The notes: generated from the sequence alone by a model not told the origin. A stretch of 64,000 bases of DNA from Paenibacillus allorhizosphaerae (GCF_910594985.1 NZ_CAJVCE010000008.1:257163-321162), one strand, 5' to 3'. Positions 51,896 to 61,363 are shown, counted from the first letter of the stretch. Numbers and translations: made by a program.

Positions 51896-53215
51896 ATGGG
51901 TAATCATTACAAAAAAATGACTGTGGCCATGCTTGCCGGCATGATCGCATTGACCGGGTGTTCTTCAGGCAGCAAGCCTGCCGAACCAAACAAAGCGGCG
52001 CAGGAAGCCGAAGTGAAAGTATCTACCGATCCGGTCACTTTGAAGTTTTATGTTAATGTAACAAGACTTTCGCCTGTGGAGTTCCAGACGTTCTTCGTCG
52101 AACCGCTTAAGAAGAAGTATCCGCACATTACGCTTGAAAAAATCGAAGGGGACCTGGAGAAGCTTATTGTCGCCGGAGAAGTACCGGATCTTATTTTTTC
52201 CGACAACGATTGGCACATGCCGCTAGCGGCTCTGGATCTTCCTGCGGACTTGACCGATCTGGTCGCGAAATTCAAGCTTGACCTGAACCAATTTATCCCG
52301 GAAACAATTCAAGCCGTCCGAAATCTCGATTCCAAGGGGAAAGAGCTTCAGGGCATTCCGTTTAGTAGAAATACGGGAGCTTTATTTTACAATAAAGACA
52401 TTTTTGACAAGTTCGGGGTTCCATACCCGAAGGATGACATGCTCTGGAGCGATGTGTTGGATTTGGCCCGTAAATTGACAAGACAGGCGGACGGCGTTCA
52501 ATATATCGGCTGGGATCCGCGTTTTCCTGACCATATCATCAGCCCATATACGCAGCCGTTCGTAGATCCGAAGACGAATAAAGCGCTCGTGGATATTCCG
52601 ATGTACAGGAAAATTCTTGAGCTGTTCCAGGCCAACTACAACATTCCCGGTGTAGTCAATGGGAAATCGTATGCCTATGCAGAGGCTACGTTTATGAAGG
52701 AAAAGAGATTGGCCATGGAAGCGGACTGGGTATCGAAATTGATCAGCCAGCTTCTCGAAGCGGAAGAGACCGGCGGCGCTCCGAACTGGGATATCGTAAC
52801 GAATCCGACCTTTGAGGATGCGAAAGGGAAGGGACGTCATGCGCTGGCAGATATGCTGGTCATTACGAAACCAAGCAAGCATAAGGAACAAGCGATGCAA
52901 GTGATCCAGATGCTCACTTCCAAAGAGTCGCAGCTGCAAATTAGTAAGTTTTCCCGGATTCCTGTCCTGAAAGATCCGGATCTCGTAAAAGCATTCGGTA
53001 CGGAGAGCCCTCTGCTGAAAAACAAAAATTTGGCGGCCATTTTCAAATATCCAAATACGCCGACGCCGCCGCCAAACAAATATGACAAAGATGTGCAAAC
53101 GCTGATTCGTAACATGCGGGCGGAGCTCGCTATAAACAAGAAGGATATCAACACGGTGCTCAGAGAAACACAGGATGCTGCCGACAAGAAAATTGCCGAA
53201 TTGATGAAGCAATAA
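51896..53215 (+). CDS. Sugar ABC transporter substrate-binding lipoprotein
   Basis: 439 residues. Signal peptide with lipobox LTGC; family-1 solute-binding fold with ALFYNKDIFDKFGVPYPKDD and C-terminal KDINTVLRETQDAADKKI, very close to the partial protein at the left edge of the window. AAAGGGGAG precedes the ATG. It converges on another member of the family (53317-54618) with a shared hairpin between. No permease, ATPase or regulator is adjacent. The ligand is unknown. Confidence 0.9.
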   Translation: MGNHYKKMTVAMLAGMIALTGCSSGSKPAEPNKAAQEAEVKVSTDPVTLKFYVNVTRLSPVEFQTFFVEPLKKKYPHITLEKIEGDLEKLIVAGEVPDLIFSDNDWHMPLAALDLPADLTDLVAKFKLDLNQFIPETIQAVRNLDSKGKELQGIPFSRNTGALFYNKDIFDKFGVPYPKDDMLWSDVLDLARKLTRQADGVQYIGWDPRFPDHIISPYTQPFVDPKTNKALVDIPMYRKILELFQANYNIPGVVNGKSYAYAEATFMKEKRLAMEADWVSKLISQLLEAEETGGAPNWDIVTNPTFEDAKGKGRHALADMLVITKPSKHKEQAMQVIQMLTSKESQLQISKFSRIPVLKDPDLVKAFGTESPLLKNKNLAAIFKYPNTPTPPPNKYDKDVQTLIRNMRAELAINKKDINTVLRETQDAADKKIAELMKQ

Positions 53216-53270
53216 GCGAGCTTGTGCTTGTAAAAAAAGAAACATGCATAGGAATCCGGCATTAAACAGA

Positions 53271-53299
53271 CAAACACTGACCCGCGCGGTCAGTGTTTG
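53271..53299. terminator. Bidirectional terminator between two convergent lipoprotein genes
   Basis: Perfect 12-bp stem CAAACACTGACC/GGTCAGTGTTTG with a 5-base loop, followed by T-rich sequence on the plus strand (TTGCATTTT) and T-containing sequence on the minus strand. Confidence 0.85.
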
Positions 53300-53316
53300 T
53301 TGCATTTTCATTCGTT

Positions 53317-54618
53317 TTATTTTTTAGAGCTTTCAACGACCTTGGTGACGCCTTCCTCCACCTCGCGGAACGCCGTATTGATGTCTTTTTTGCCGAGCGC
53401 CATATCGATCAGCGGTGCCCGGAACGCTTTTTCCGCATCCCCGTCATATACGGCTTTGGGTGAAATCGGAGCGAACTTGTTGTAAAACACCGATTTCAAG
53501 TTTTTGTTCTTCGCATTGCCACCTTGCCCGTACACGTCTTTCACTTTTTTATCCGTTAACACGGGCATAATGCCCGATTTGGACAGCTCCGTCTGAAACT
53601 CTTCGGAAACCAAAAATTTGATGACTGCCATAGCCGGATCTTTTTGCTTGCTGATGCTAGTGATGCTGAAGAACGTCGGGTACGATTGGGAACCTACGCC
53701 GGGAAGCTCTTTAAATGTCGGATATGCAACCATATCCCAGTTGAGGCCGGACAAATCTTTTTGCACGAACATATACGATTGATAACCGTACATCGCAAGA
53801 ACCTGATCTTTCCAGAACATCGCATCCGCTTCCGGCAGCAGGTTTCTTTGCTGAATGCTGGTACGGAACGCATCCAGCTCGGCCGGCTTTAAAATCGCCG
53901 ATTCGTATATCGTTTTCCAACGCGGATCGGTAATCGTCGCTTTCTCGGTTTTCGGATCGACGTAAGGCAGCGAAAACGAGTTTAGACGGAAGTAATGAAT
54001 GTTGGACATGCCGAAGCCCAAATACTGCTTGCCGTTCTCGAAACGGGTCAGCTTTTTGTTCAGCTCGACCACATCGTCCCACGTCATCCCGTCTTTTGGA
54101 TAAGGCACGCCGAAGCGGTCGAAGATGTCCTTGTTGTAAAACAACGCCATATTGTTGTTGGAAACAGGCAGCCCGTACATTTTACCGTCGGATATCATCT
54201 TGATCGCGTCGATCGTCGTCGGCTCGAATTTGCCCAGATCGACTTTATTTTTTTGGATGAGCGGCGTCATGTCGTATTGCAGATTGTACTTGATCAGACC
54301 GCCGACGAATTGTCCTACCGACTCCCAGTATATGTCGATCGGGGCATTCGCCGCCATCAAGGTGTCCAATGTTTGTTCTTTTGTTTTTTGCAGGTACGTA
54401 ATTTTGTAATTCGGAAATTTTTTGCGGATCGCATTACCGAACCGTTCGTCGAAACTTTCGACGGGATCGCCGCTGTTGGAGTAAAATACCAAATCGGCGG
54501 GCGCGTTCGGATCGAATGACTGGCTTTGTTTATCGGGATTGGTCCCGGTGCCGGCACTGCATCCGGCTAATAGGCTTATAATTACAATGGAAGCTGCGGC
54601 AGAGTTGAATTTGGACAT
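53317..54618 (-). CDS. Sugar ABC transporter substrate-binding lipoprotein
   Basis: 433 residues from ATG 54618, six bases after AGAGGTG; the GTG at 54627 lies inside that site. Lipobox LLAGC. Solute-binding fold with ALFYNKDIFDRFGVPYPKDG and C-terminal KDINTAFREVEEGVTKV. It is the most divergent of the five paralogs at its C-terminus. It follows the GH67-like pseudogene by 44 bases on the same strand, and an AraC regulator is divergent further upstream, so the original unit was regulator / glycosidase / binding protein, suggesting a uronic-acid-bearing oligosaccharide as ligand (inference). Confidence 0.9.
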   Translation of the reverse strand: MSKFNSAAASIVIISLLAGCSAGTGTNPDKQSQSFDPNAPADLVFYSNSGDPVESFDERFGNAIRKKFPNYKITYLQKTKEQTLDTLMAANAPIDIYWESVGQFVGGLIKYNLQYDMTPLIQKNKVDLGKFEPTTIDAIKMISDGKMYGLPVSNNNMALFYNKDIFDRFGVPYPKDGMTWDDVVELNKKLTRFENGKQYLGFGMSNIHYFRLNSFSLPYVDPKTEKATITDPRWKTIYESAILKPAELDAFRTSIQQRNLLPEADAMFWKDQVLAMYGYQSYMFVQKDLSGLNWDMVAYPTFKELPGVGSQSYPTFFSITSISKQKDPAMAVIKFLVSEEFQTELSKSGIMPVLTDKKVKDVYGQGGNAKNKNLKSVFYNKFAPISPKAVYDGDAEKAFRAPLIDMALGKKDINTAFREVEEGVTKVVESSKK

Positions 54619-54662
54619 TAGCTTCACCTCTTGTTAGGAGTGGTCATTGGATTCAATAAGAA

Positions 54663-56167
54663 CTATTCCAGCTGCATGCGTAAGCTTTGAATTACTTTAG
54701 GATGCGGCTCCCAAGCGTATTTCCCCGACAGCTTTATCTGACGGTGCTGCTGCTTATAAGTGCCGCACGCCTCTTCCAACCTGTCGATCTTAGAACGTAC
54801 GTCTTGGACAGTGATGGCGAGTGGATCATGGCGAATCAAGCGAATGGCGAAGTAGGCCGCTTTGTATAAGCGGTACAGCTCTTCCCAGGAGCGCAGCGCG
54901 TGCATTCCTTGAAGCCACTGCGGATGACGATCGAACTGCGAGGCATGGCGCTCCATATAAGCTAAAATGACATCGAGATAAAAGCGGGTCTTCTCGTCAT
55001 CGGCCTGCAAAATGCGAATCCATTCCTTCGTAGGACGGTCGCACAGCTGTTCGGCCAGCCGGTCTTTTGAAGCGGACGTCCAGACGGGAAGCCGGTCGGC
55101 ATTTCCGTCCTTCAAATGGGTTCGAGCGTAGTCGTGCTCCGGAAGATTGGAATGATTCGCGAGCCACAGCTTTTGAGGGAACAGCATCCGCCGTACGACT
55201 TCCGTCGCTAAGCCAAGGAGATGCGCAGCTCCGGGAAAATGTTCTTTCTCCCATTCGCTAACGATTTGTTCCAGCCGAATCTCCGGATTGGCGGCGTATT
55301 TGGCGAAAACTTGCAGTTCCAGCTGGCCCCAAGGCTTGTAGATAGCGCTGTTGCCGGCATCGGCATCGTATCGGTCCAGCCGGAGACAGCATGTGTCGAT
55401 GCCGGACTGCCGGGCGCACTGAATGCGCTTCAGCAGCAGCTCCGGTTCGGCGAAGGGCAGCACGGTCTGCATCTCATATTCATGACCCAGATCGAACTCG
55501 ATCCACTGCTGCTTGGGGCGAACTTGTCCCAAAACGGGATTGTCGGGATAGTATGGATGCCAGTCATGGGGGACGCATTTGCTCATGACAGCCACTTCAT
55601 CGTTCAGCGAGCGGATGGCCGACAGCATGTCCCCAATCTCTTTTTCCCTGTACACGAAATCCCGAACGCCAGGCGAGCGTTCATCCGCTTGCACGTCTCA
55701 AGCATACAGTCGACCAATTGCCGGGTTTTGCGCATGAACGCGTCGCTGCCGGAATGCAAGGAATCCACATTCTTGTTTTTGTAAACCTCGTACTGTGTTT
55801 CCGCAAATGTGAGCACCAATCCGTCCAATCCGGTAAGAAGCGTACTCAGGAAAGCTTCGTACTTCCGCTCCAGATGAGGCGGTAACCGGGGATGATCGAG
55901 ATCCAGCCGGCCGTCATGAACGCAATCTTCCGGAGGATCGTAAATTTCATGTGTCCAGCACCAAATTTGAAACCGATGGTTTTTCAGGAGTCCGACGATT
56001 TCTTGCACTTGGGCAAGCCGTTCCGAGTCGTTCATCACATCATCCGCGTGGTGGACAAGCCGATGGCTCAGATGAAACGCGCGTACGCCGCCATAACGTT
56101 CGGCCAGCAGGGCCGCATCTTCGAGGTACTGCTTATGAAGCGTCAATGGAAGGTAGTGCAGGTTCAT
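54663..56167 (-). pseudogene. GH67-like (alpha-glucuronidase type) glycoside hydrolase, frameshifted
   Basis: Two minus-strand pieces, 56167 to about 55680 and about 55690 to 54663, form one protein of ~500 residues if a single base is gained or lost near 55675-55690: KRMNARLAF must join to RDFVYREKEIG. The N-part has WCWTHEIYDPP and LVLTFAETQYEVY; the C-part has VPHDWHPYYPDNPVLG, QWIEFDLGHEYE, RLDRYDADAGNSAIYKPWG and EHFPGAAHLLGLA. HDWHPYYPxNP and QxWIEFDLGxEY are features of GH67 alpha-glucuronidases. No signal peptide. The rest is undamaged, so this may be a recent mutation or a sequencing error. It is divergent from the AraC regulator at 56326. Confidence 0.7.
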
Positions 56168-56198
56168 TTGCGAAGGAACTCACCTCTTTATATCCATT

Positions 56199-56212
56199 TG
56201 AAAAGGCTTACA
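56199..56212 (-). promoter_or_regulatory. Weak cre-like box before the GH67-like gene
   Basis: TGAAAAGGCTTACA matches the cre consensus except for one of the two central bases. It is 32 bases upstream of the ATG at 56167, where repression would be expected. Confidence 0.35.
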
Positions 56213-56325
56213 ATATTGTTTATTATATTGCAATACAGTGTTATATTCTTGGATCAATATTGCCGAATTTGCCGTATTCTTACCTTATATTGCGATAGCA
56301 GCGATATGGAAGAAGGAGTGGTTGG

Positions 56326-57189
56326 ATGCAGGAACAAAGAGTTTTTCAATATGACAACGCATCGCGTACGTTCCATTTTAGCTATTTGATCCGCAAAGGA
56401 TTGTACGACCAGAAGAAAAGCCACCTGCATGAACATAGCTACGAAATCTATTATTTGCTGTCGGGGAAGCGGAATTATTTTATTCAGGATCGGGTGTATG
56501 CCGTACAGAAAGGCGATCTGATCATCATTAACAAGAAGGAACTGCATCACACGGCGGATCGCGGCGAGCCGGGGCATGAAAGGCTGTTGATCAATGCCGC
56601 GGAACCGTTCGTTCGTCCCGCAATCGACCCCGGAGCGCCGGCGCTGCTCCCTTTTCACCGGGGATCGGGAGTGCTGCGGCTAAACTTGGAGGAACAGTCC
56701 GCTGTAGAAACGCTGATGCTCCGGATCATGGACGAACTCAAAGGAAAGCAAGCGGGCTATGAGCTCTATGCCGAGGCGCTGCTCACGGAACTGTTGCTTC
56801 TCATTTACCGATGGGAGGAACGCTACGTCTCGCAGGACGCCCCTTCCCAGGACAATTTGCAGGAAAAAATAACGCAGGTGGCCCGGTATATTTCCACTCA
56901 CTATAAAGAAGACATTACGCTCGAAAAGTTGTCCGATCATTTTTTCATCAGTCCGTACTATTTGTGCCGCATATTCAAAAAATTGACGGGGCTCAGCGTG
57001 GTCGAATATGTTCAATTGGCCAGAATGAGGGAAGCGAAACGGCTGCTCGAGGAAACGAACGAGAAGATTATCGACATTGCGGAAATGGTCGGTTATGCCA
57101 GTGTAGGCCACTTTAACCGGGTATTCAAAAAAACGGCGTTCATTACTCCGCTGCAATTTCGAAAGAGAATGAGGAAGCAGGCGAGGTAA
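56326..57189 (+). CDS. AraC-family regulator with cupin sensor domain
   Basis: 287 residues. N-terminal cupin (LHEHSYEIYYLLSGKRNYF, KGDLIIINKKELHHTAD) and C-terminal double helix-turn-helix (ITLEKLSDHFFISPYYLCRI; IIDIAEMVGYASVGHFNRVFKK). Divergent from the GH67-like pseudogene and the binding protein at 53317, which it presumably controls. The 158-base intergenic region is AT-rich with several AATATTG-like repeats. The inducer is unknown but likely a sugar. Confidence 0.93.
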   Translation: MQEQRVFQYDNASRTFHFSYLIRKGLYDQKKSHLHEHSYEIYYLLSGKRNYFIQDRVYAVQKGDLIIINKKELHHTADRGEPGHERLLINAAEPFVRPAIDPGAPALLPFHRGSGVLRLNLEEQSAVETLMLRIMDELKGKQAGYELYAEALLTELLLLIYRWEERYVSQDAPSQDNLQEKITQVARYISTHYKEDITLEKLSDHFFISPYYLCRIFKKLTGLSVVEYVQLARMREAKRLLEETNEKIIDIAEMVGYASVGHFNRVFKKTAFITPLQFRKRMRKQAR

Positions 57190-57320
57190 CGAAGGAGCAT
57201 TTTCAGCGGGCATTCAGCTAATCTTTAACAACCATTAAGTTTATATTCATTTCTATTTCATAATTTCATTCTATTATTTAAAGCGTAGGGTAAATTATCC
57301 AGGTGAGAGGCGGATTACAT

Positions 57321-59027
57321 ATGAACAGCAAAAATAAAAAAATAATTGCCAGTGCCATTGCGGCGAGTTTTTTGATCGGGGCCGGTTTTGTCGGAGTGCA
57401 TTCCCAAGTGTTGGCGGCAGATACAGGCACAGGCGACGCTGCAAAAGAAAAGTCGGATGCAGGCAAGGGCAAGGCCGGTATGGAACGCGGCAAAGGCTTT
57501 GACGTCAAGGGGCAACGGATGGGCGGTCACGGAATTGGCTTTGGCGGCGGCAACCTGGTGAAAGAAACGGCAACGGTACTCGGCGTTGAAGTAAGCGCGG
57601 TCATGGATGAGCTGAAGCAAGGGAAGACGCTGGCGCAAATCGCCGAAGCGAAGGGACTGGCGCTTGACGCGTACGTGCAAAAGCTGGTCGATGCGCAGAC
57701 GAAAGCGATCGATGAGCAGGTTGCCGCAGGGAAGCTCAAGCAGGAGCAGGCGGATAAGCTGAAAACCGGCCTTGCCGAGCGTTTAAATAAGGAAGTCACC
57801 AATAGTGGTTTCGGGAAAAAAGGGTCTTCCATCATCGGGGGCGTTTACGACAAAATGCAGCAAGGCCGGGGGCCTGGTTTCGGCTTTGCGGGCGGTAATC
57901 TGGTGAAAGAAACGGCAGCGATCCTGGGCGTGGAAGAGAGCGCGGTGCAGGATGAGCTGAAGCAAGGGAAGACGCTGGCGCAGATCGCCGAGGCCAAAGG
58001 ACTGGCGCTGGATGCTTACGTGCAAAAGCTGGTCGATGCGCAAACGAAAGCGATCGATGAACAGGTTGCGGCAGGGAAGCTCAAGCAGGAGCAGGCGGAT
58101 AAGCTGAAATCCGGTCTTTCCGATCGAATCAAAAAGTCGGTAGAGAGCAAAAGCTTCGGCGGTCCGGAGAATCATCCCGGCGGTCATGGATTTGGCTTTG
58201 CGGGAGGCAACCTGGTGAAAGAAACGGCAACGATCCTGGGCGTGGAAGAGAGCGCGATACAGGATGAGCTGAAGCAAGGGAAGACGCTGGCGCAAATCGC
58301 CGAGGCGAAAGGACTAGCGCTGGACGCTTACGTGCAAAAGCTGGTCGATGCGCAGACGAAAACGATCGATGAGCAGGTTACGGCAGGTAAGATTAAACAA
58401 GAGCAGGCGGATAAGCTAAAATCGGGGCTCGTGGATCGAACCAAGAAGTTCGTGGAGAGTAAAGGTTTCGGTGGTCCGGGACAGCGTCCCGAAGGTCCGG
58501 GATTTGGGTTTGTGGGCGGTAACCTGGTGAAAGAAACGGCAACGATCTTGGGCGTGGAAGAGAGCGCGGTATCGGATGAGCTGAAGCAAGGGAAGACGCT
58601 GGCGCAAATCGCTGAAGCGAAAGGGTTAGCGCTTGACGCATACGTGCAAAAGCTGGTCGATGCGCAGACGAAAACGATCGATGAGCAGGTTGCCGCAGGG
58701 AAGATCAAGCAAGAGCTGGCGGATAAACTGAAGTCCGGTCTTGCCGAAGGAATCAAGAAAAAAGTCCAGAGCACATTGCGCGACGGAGGCCAAGGAAAAC
58801 GGCACGAAGCTTGGGCGGCTCCGGGAGAACTGGCGCAAAAGCTGGGTATGACGACGGAAGAACTGGTGAAGCAATTGCAAGCAGGTAAGACGGTTGCCGA
58901 GCTTGCCAAGGAAAAAGGAATTACGCTCGATACGGCCGATTTGAAAATGAAGCTGGATGGGAAAAAGAACCATAAAAACAAAGACGGGCAGCAGCAGGAG
59001 ACTTCTGCAGGAGCGGCTGCACAGTAA
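57321..59027 (+). CDS. Exported protein with four 104-residue tandem repeats
   Basis: 568 residues from the ATG at 57321, with GGTGAGAGGCGG upstream. A Sec signal peptide (about 1-34, ending VLAAD) leads to four near-identical units starting at about residues 78, 193, 297 and 401. Each has a Gly/Phe-rich linker (GFGFAGGNLVKETA), a first helix pair (ILGVEESAVQDELKQGKTLA) and a second (QIAEAKGLALDAYVQKLVDA), ending in a K/E-rich helix. The pattern of LG-x-x-x-x-x-x-x-x-L-x-x-GK-T-L-A-x-I-A resembles a LysM-like or DUF2680-type helical module. A shorter, diverged copy (LGMTTEELVKQLQAGKTVAE) ends the protein. Probably a secreted or wall-associated protein; function unknown. Confidence 0.85.
   Translation: MNSKNKKIIASAIAASFLIGAGFVGVHSQVLAADTGTGDAAKEKSDAGKGKAGMERGKGFDVKGQRMGGHGIGFGGGNLVKETATVLGVEVSAVMDELKQGKTLAQIAEAKGLALDAYVQKLVDAQTKAIDEQVAAGKLKQEQADKLKTGLAERLNKEVTNSGFGKKGSSIIGGVYDKMQQGRGPGFGFAGGNLVKETAAILGVEESAVQDELKQGKTLAQIAEAKGLALDAYVQKLVDAQTKAIDEQVAAGKLKQEQADKLKSGLSDRIKKSVESKSFGGPENHPGGHGFGFAGGNLVKETATILGVEESAIQDELKQGKTLAQIAEAKGLALDAYVQKLVDAQTKTIDEQVTAGKIKQEQADKLKSGLVDRTKKFVESKGFGGPGQRPEGPGFGFVGGNLVKETATILGVEESAVSDELKQGKTLAQIAEAKGLALDAYVQKLVDAQTKTIDEQVAAGKIKQELADKLKSGLAEGIKKKVQSTLRDGGQGKRHEAWAAPGELAQKLGMTTEELVKQLQAGKTVAELAKEKGITLDTADLKMKLDGKKNHKNKDGQQQETSAGAAAQ
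57552..58770 (+). repeat. Four in-frame tandem DNA repeats, 312-345 bp
   Basis: The marker AACCTGGTGAAAGAAACG (AATCTGG in copy 2) recurs at 57552, 57897, 58209 and 58521: spacings 345, 312 and 312 bases, all multiples of three. Copies are near-identical at DNA level in their central ~200 bases, so recent expansion or gene conversion is likely. Confidence 0.92.
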
Positions 59028-59067
59028 TCCGCAGCAGCGAGTATGTGCTGCAATAAATAAAGCTAAG

Positions 59068-59100
59068 AGGCGGTATCCGATTTGGGATACCGTCTTATTT
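59068..59100 (+). terminator. Rho-independent terminator after the repeat-protein gene
   Basis: AGGCGGTATCC pairs with GGATACCGTCT (one G-U) with a 6-base loop, then TTATTT. Confidence 0.85.
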
Positions 59101-59242
59101 GCGCGAGCGAGCAGGTGGAAGCGCTGGGTCTGGTGGAAAAAAACTTATGCGACTGCAGCTGTTATTGTGGTACGATTATGGGAAAATAACCTTCCGGAGC
59201 TTTGAATATGTTCTCGATCCAATCAAGAAAGGTGATGTATAG

Positions 59243-59680
59243 ATGAACGTACGAAAGGGGCAGTTATCGGATGCCGGGCAGCTGTGCGGCTTGTCCGAAC
59301 AATTGGGATACGCCGCAGAGGAGCAGCAAATGCACGAACGGCTCTCCCGGATCTTGAAGGATGCCGACCATGCGGTTTACGTGATGGATGACGAGGAACA
59401 TGGGGTGGTCGGTTGGGCTCATGTGCATGGCAGACATTTGCTCGAAAGTGATCCGTTTGCGGAAATCGGCGGGCTCGTCGTGGATGACCGGCATCAGCGC
59501 ATGGGGATCGGAAAAAAACTGATGCGCGCATGCGAGGGGTGGGCGAGGGAAGCGGGCTACGGCATCGTGCGGGTACGATCCGGGGCGCAACGAAAGGAAG
59601 CGCATGAATTTTATAAAGGCATCGGATATGAACATGTGAAAGCACAGCAAGTGTTCAACTTGAATTTGAACCGGGAGTAA
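59243..59680 (+). CDS. GNAT-family N-acetyltransferase
   Basis: 145 residues, a single GNAT domain: IGGLVVDDRHQRMGIGKKLM is the acetyl-CoA-binding strand and loop, and RSGAQRKEAHEFYKGIGYEH the conserved C-terminal element. AAAGGTGAT precedes the ATG. It stands alone between the repeat-protein gene and cwlJ. The acceptor is unknown. Confidence 0.92.
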   Translation: MNVRKGQLSDAGQLCGLSEQLGYAAEEQQMHERLSRILKDADHAVYVMDDEEHGVVGWAHVHGRHLLESDPFAEIGGLVVDDRHQRMGIGKKLMRACEGWAREAGYGIVRVRSGAQRKEAHEFYKGIGYEHVKAQQVFNLNLNRE

Positions 59681-59710
59681 TAGTGAGGTTGGTATTCTTT
59701 GAAATACGCA

Positions 59711-59747
59711 AGGCCGTCCCGGTTCATTGGCCGGGAACGGCCTTTTT
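59711..59747. terminator. Terminator between the GNAT gene and convergent cwlJ
   Basis: GGCCGTCCCGG pairs with CCGGGAACGGCC (one bulge) around an 8-base loop, followed by TTTTT on the plus strand. Confidence 0.85.
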
Positions 59748-59766
59748 GAATGATGCTGAATATGCT

Positions 59767-60195
59767 CTAGAAAGTATTATAAATGTTTTGGCATTCTTCT
59801 GCTGTAGGCTGGTAGAAGCAGTGCAGCTTGTAACGAGCTACGAGCGGCTGATTGTACCATGTCGGAGGGCAATCTCCTTGCGGTCGGAAATACCATAATG
59901 AGAATTTGCCTGGCCAATGCCTTTCCCCATTGACAGAACGACGAGCCAGACGTTTTTCACTTTCTCTGGCCTTCTGGTAATAAGGCCCGTGCAGCAGCGC
60001 TTCAAACGCATGCGGTTGATTGATCATTTGCGGAATGGTGCGGATTCCTTTGAAGTCGGAGCAATTCGCCCGGATTCGGTTGATCCCTACATTGCCGACG
60101 AGCAGCATGCCCTTCTCGCCTTCCCCTACCGCTTCCGCCCGGAGCAAACGCGCTAACATGGCAATATCTTGGTCCCTTGCTTTCACTACGGCCAT
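59767..60195 (-). CDS. cwlJ: Spore cortex-lytic enzyme CwlJ
   Basis: 142 residues from the ATG at 60195, preceded by GGGGTGAG. Near-complete agreement with the known CwlJ length and sequence: LARLLRAEAVGEGEKGMLLV, NVGINRIRANCSDFKG, PQMINQPHAFEALLHG, GKFSLWYFRPQGDCPPTWYN and HCFYQPTAEEC. The Glu in RAEAVGEG is the likely catalytic residue of this SleB/Hydrolase_2 fold. It breaks cortex peptidoglycan during germination and has no signal peptide because it is deposited from the mother cell. Its usual coat partner GerQ is not adjacent. Confidence 0.95.
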   Translation of the reverse strand: MAVVKARDQDIAMLARLLRAEAVGEGEKGMLLVGNVGINRIRANCSDFKGIRTIPQMINQPHAFEALLHGPYYQKARESEKRLARRSVNGERHWPGKFSLWYFRPQGDCPPTWYNQPLVARYKLHCFYQPTAEECQNIYNTF

Positions 60196-60318
60196 AAGGC
60201 TCACCCCTATAAGTGTTATACCAACAAGATATTAGGTTAGAGCGGTTAGGTGTCTGTACCATACAAAAAGGTACGGTTGCTCGATGTATGGCGAAAGCAT
60301 ACTAGTATGAATAAGAAC

Positions 60319-60346
60319 AGCCGTCCTCGGAGAGCCGGGGACGGCT
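60319..60346 (-). terminator. Terminator after the 2-hydroxyacid dehydrogenase gene
   Basis: On the minus strand AGCCGTCCCCGG pairs with CCGAGGACGGCT (one mismatch) around a 4-base loop, followed by GTTCTTATT. Confidence 0.75.
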
Positions 60347-60373
60347 GCGAATCTGAACAGGCGTAGCGCAGGT

Positions 60374-61363
60374 TTAAGCCAAGGTGCTCAATGCGGACGC
60401 CTCGACTTCGCCAGTAAGCGGCTGACCGGCGGTAAAATGCCGGACTTCCGTAACGGCAAACCGGCCGAGCCGGCGCAAGCCGTTTGTGACCGCGCCGGCG
60501 ATATGCGGCGTCAACACGCAGTTAGGCAGCGTACGGAATGGATGGTCGGCCGCCGGCGGTTCCGGATCGGTGACGTCCAGGCAAGCAAACAGCCTTCCGC
60601 TCTGCAATTCGGGAATGAGGGCGCTTTCGTCGATGATTGAGCCTCTGGCCGTATTAATAAGAATGGCTCCGTCTTTCATAAGGGCAAGCCGTTCCTTGTT
60701 GATCATTTTGTTCGTGGAAGGCAGCGACGGCGCATGAATCGAGACGACATCGGAGGCGGCAAGCATCTCTTCAAGACTGCAAAGGGTGACGCCAAGCTGC
60801 TGCGCTTCGGCGGCGCTCAAGAACGGATCATGTACCAGCACCTGCACATCGAACAGCTTGAGCAATTGAATGTAATGACGTCCGGCTTTGCCTGCGCCGA
60901 GCACTCCGATGCGCACGCCTACCATTTCCCTTACCCGGTCGCGACCTTCCTTCCATCCGCCAGAATGGGTTGACCGGTTCAACGTCCACATGTTTTTCAG
61001 CGCGGTGATCGTGAACCCGAGAGCGGTTTCCGCGACCCCTTGTCCGAGCGGTCCATTGCCGCTGGAAACGCGGATGCCCCGTTCCCATACGTCGGGTGAA
61101 GCGATACCCTTGATCGTTCCGGCAGCGTGTACGATCAGCTTCAGGTTGGGCGCTCGATCGAGCACATCGGCGGTTAGCGCTGGGCAGCCCCAGGAAGTGA
61201 TCGCCACGTCAGCCCCATGAATCGCTTCCATGACTTGTTCTTTAGACGGATCGCCTTCCGTTTTGTTGCATACGACTTCACCCATTGTTTTTAATTCGGC
61301 GATATGCTCTTGGGCGAACACGGCATTTTGTCTCACAGTCGAGGGAAGTATTGCAATTTTCAT
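60374..61363 (-). CDS. D-isomer-specific 2-hydroxyacid dehydrogenase (copy 2)
   Basis: 329 residues. NAD-binding GVLGAGKAGRHYIQLL, catalytic Arg in NTARGSIIDESAL, Glu in DVTDPEPPA and His in LTPHIAGAV. GGAGGAATAACG precedes the ATG. It is a paralog of 44455-45438 of equal length. It is divergent from the isomerase and Gfo/Idh/MocA genes (61648, 62479) of the same set, with a sigma-A-like promoter at 61423. Confidence 0.93.
   Translation of the reverse strand: MKIAILPSTVRQNAVFAQEHIAELKTMGEVVCNKTEGDPSKEQVMEAIHGADVAITSWGCPALTADVLDRAPNLKLIVHAAGTIKGIASPDVWERGIRVSSGNGPLGQGVAETALGFTITALKNMWTLNRSTHSGGWKEGRDRVREMVGVRIGVLGAGKAGRHYIQLLKLFDVQVLVHDPFLSAAEAQQLGVTLCSLEEMLAASDVVSIHAPSLPSTNKMINKERLALMKDGAILINTARGSIIDESALIPELQSGRLFACLDVTDPEPPAADHPFRTLPNCVLTPHIAGAVTNGLRRLGRFAVTEVRHFTAGQPLTGEVEASALSTLA

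Noticed and set aside
57552..58770. Regular repeats considered as a CRISPR array
   Set aside because: Units are 312 bp, in frame and translate to one protein; there are no short repeats with unique spacers.
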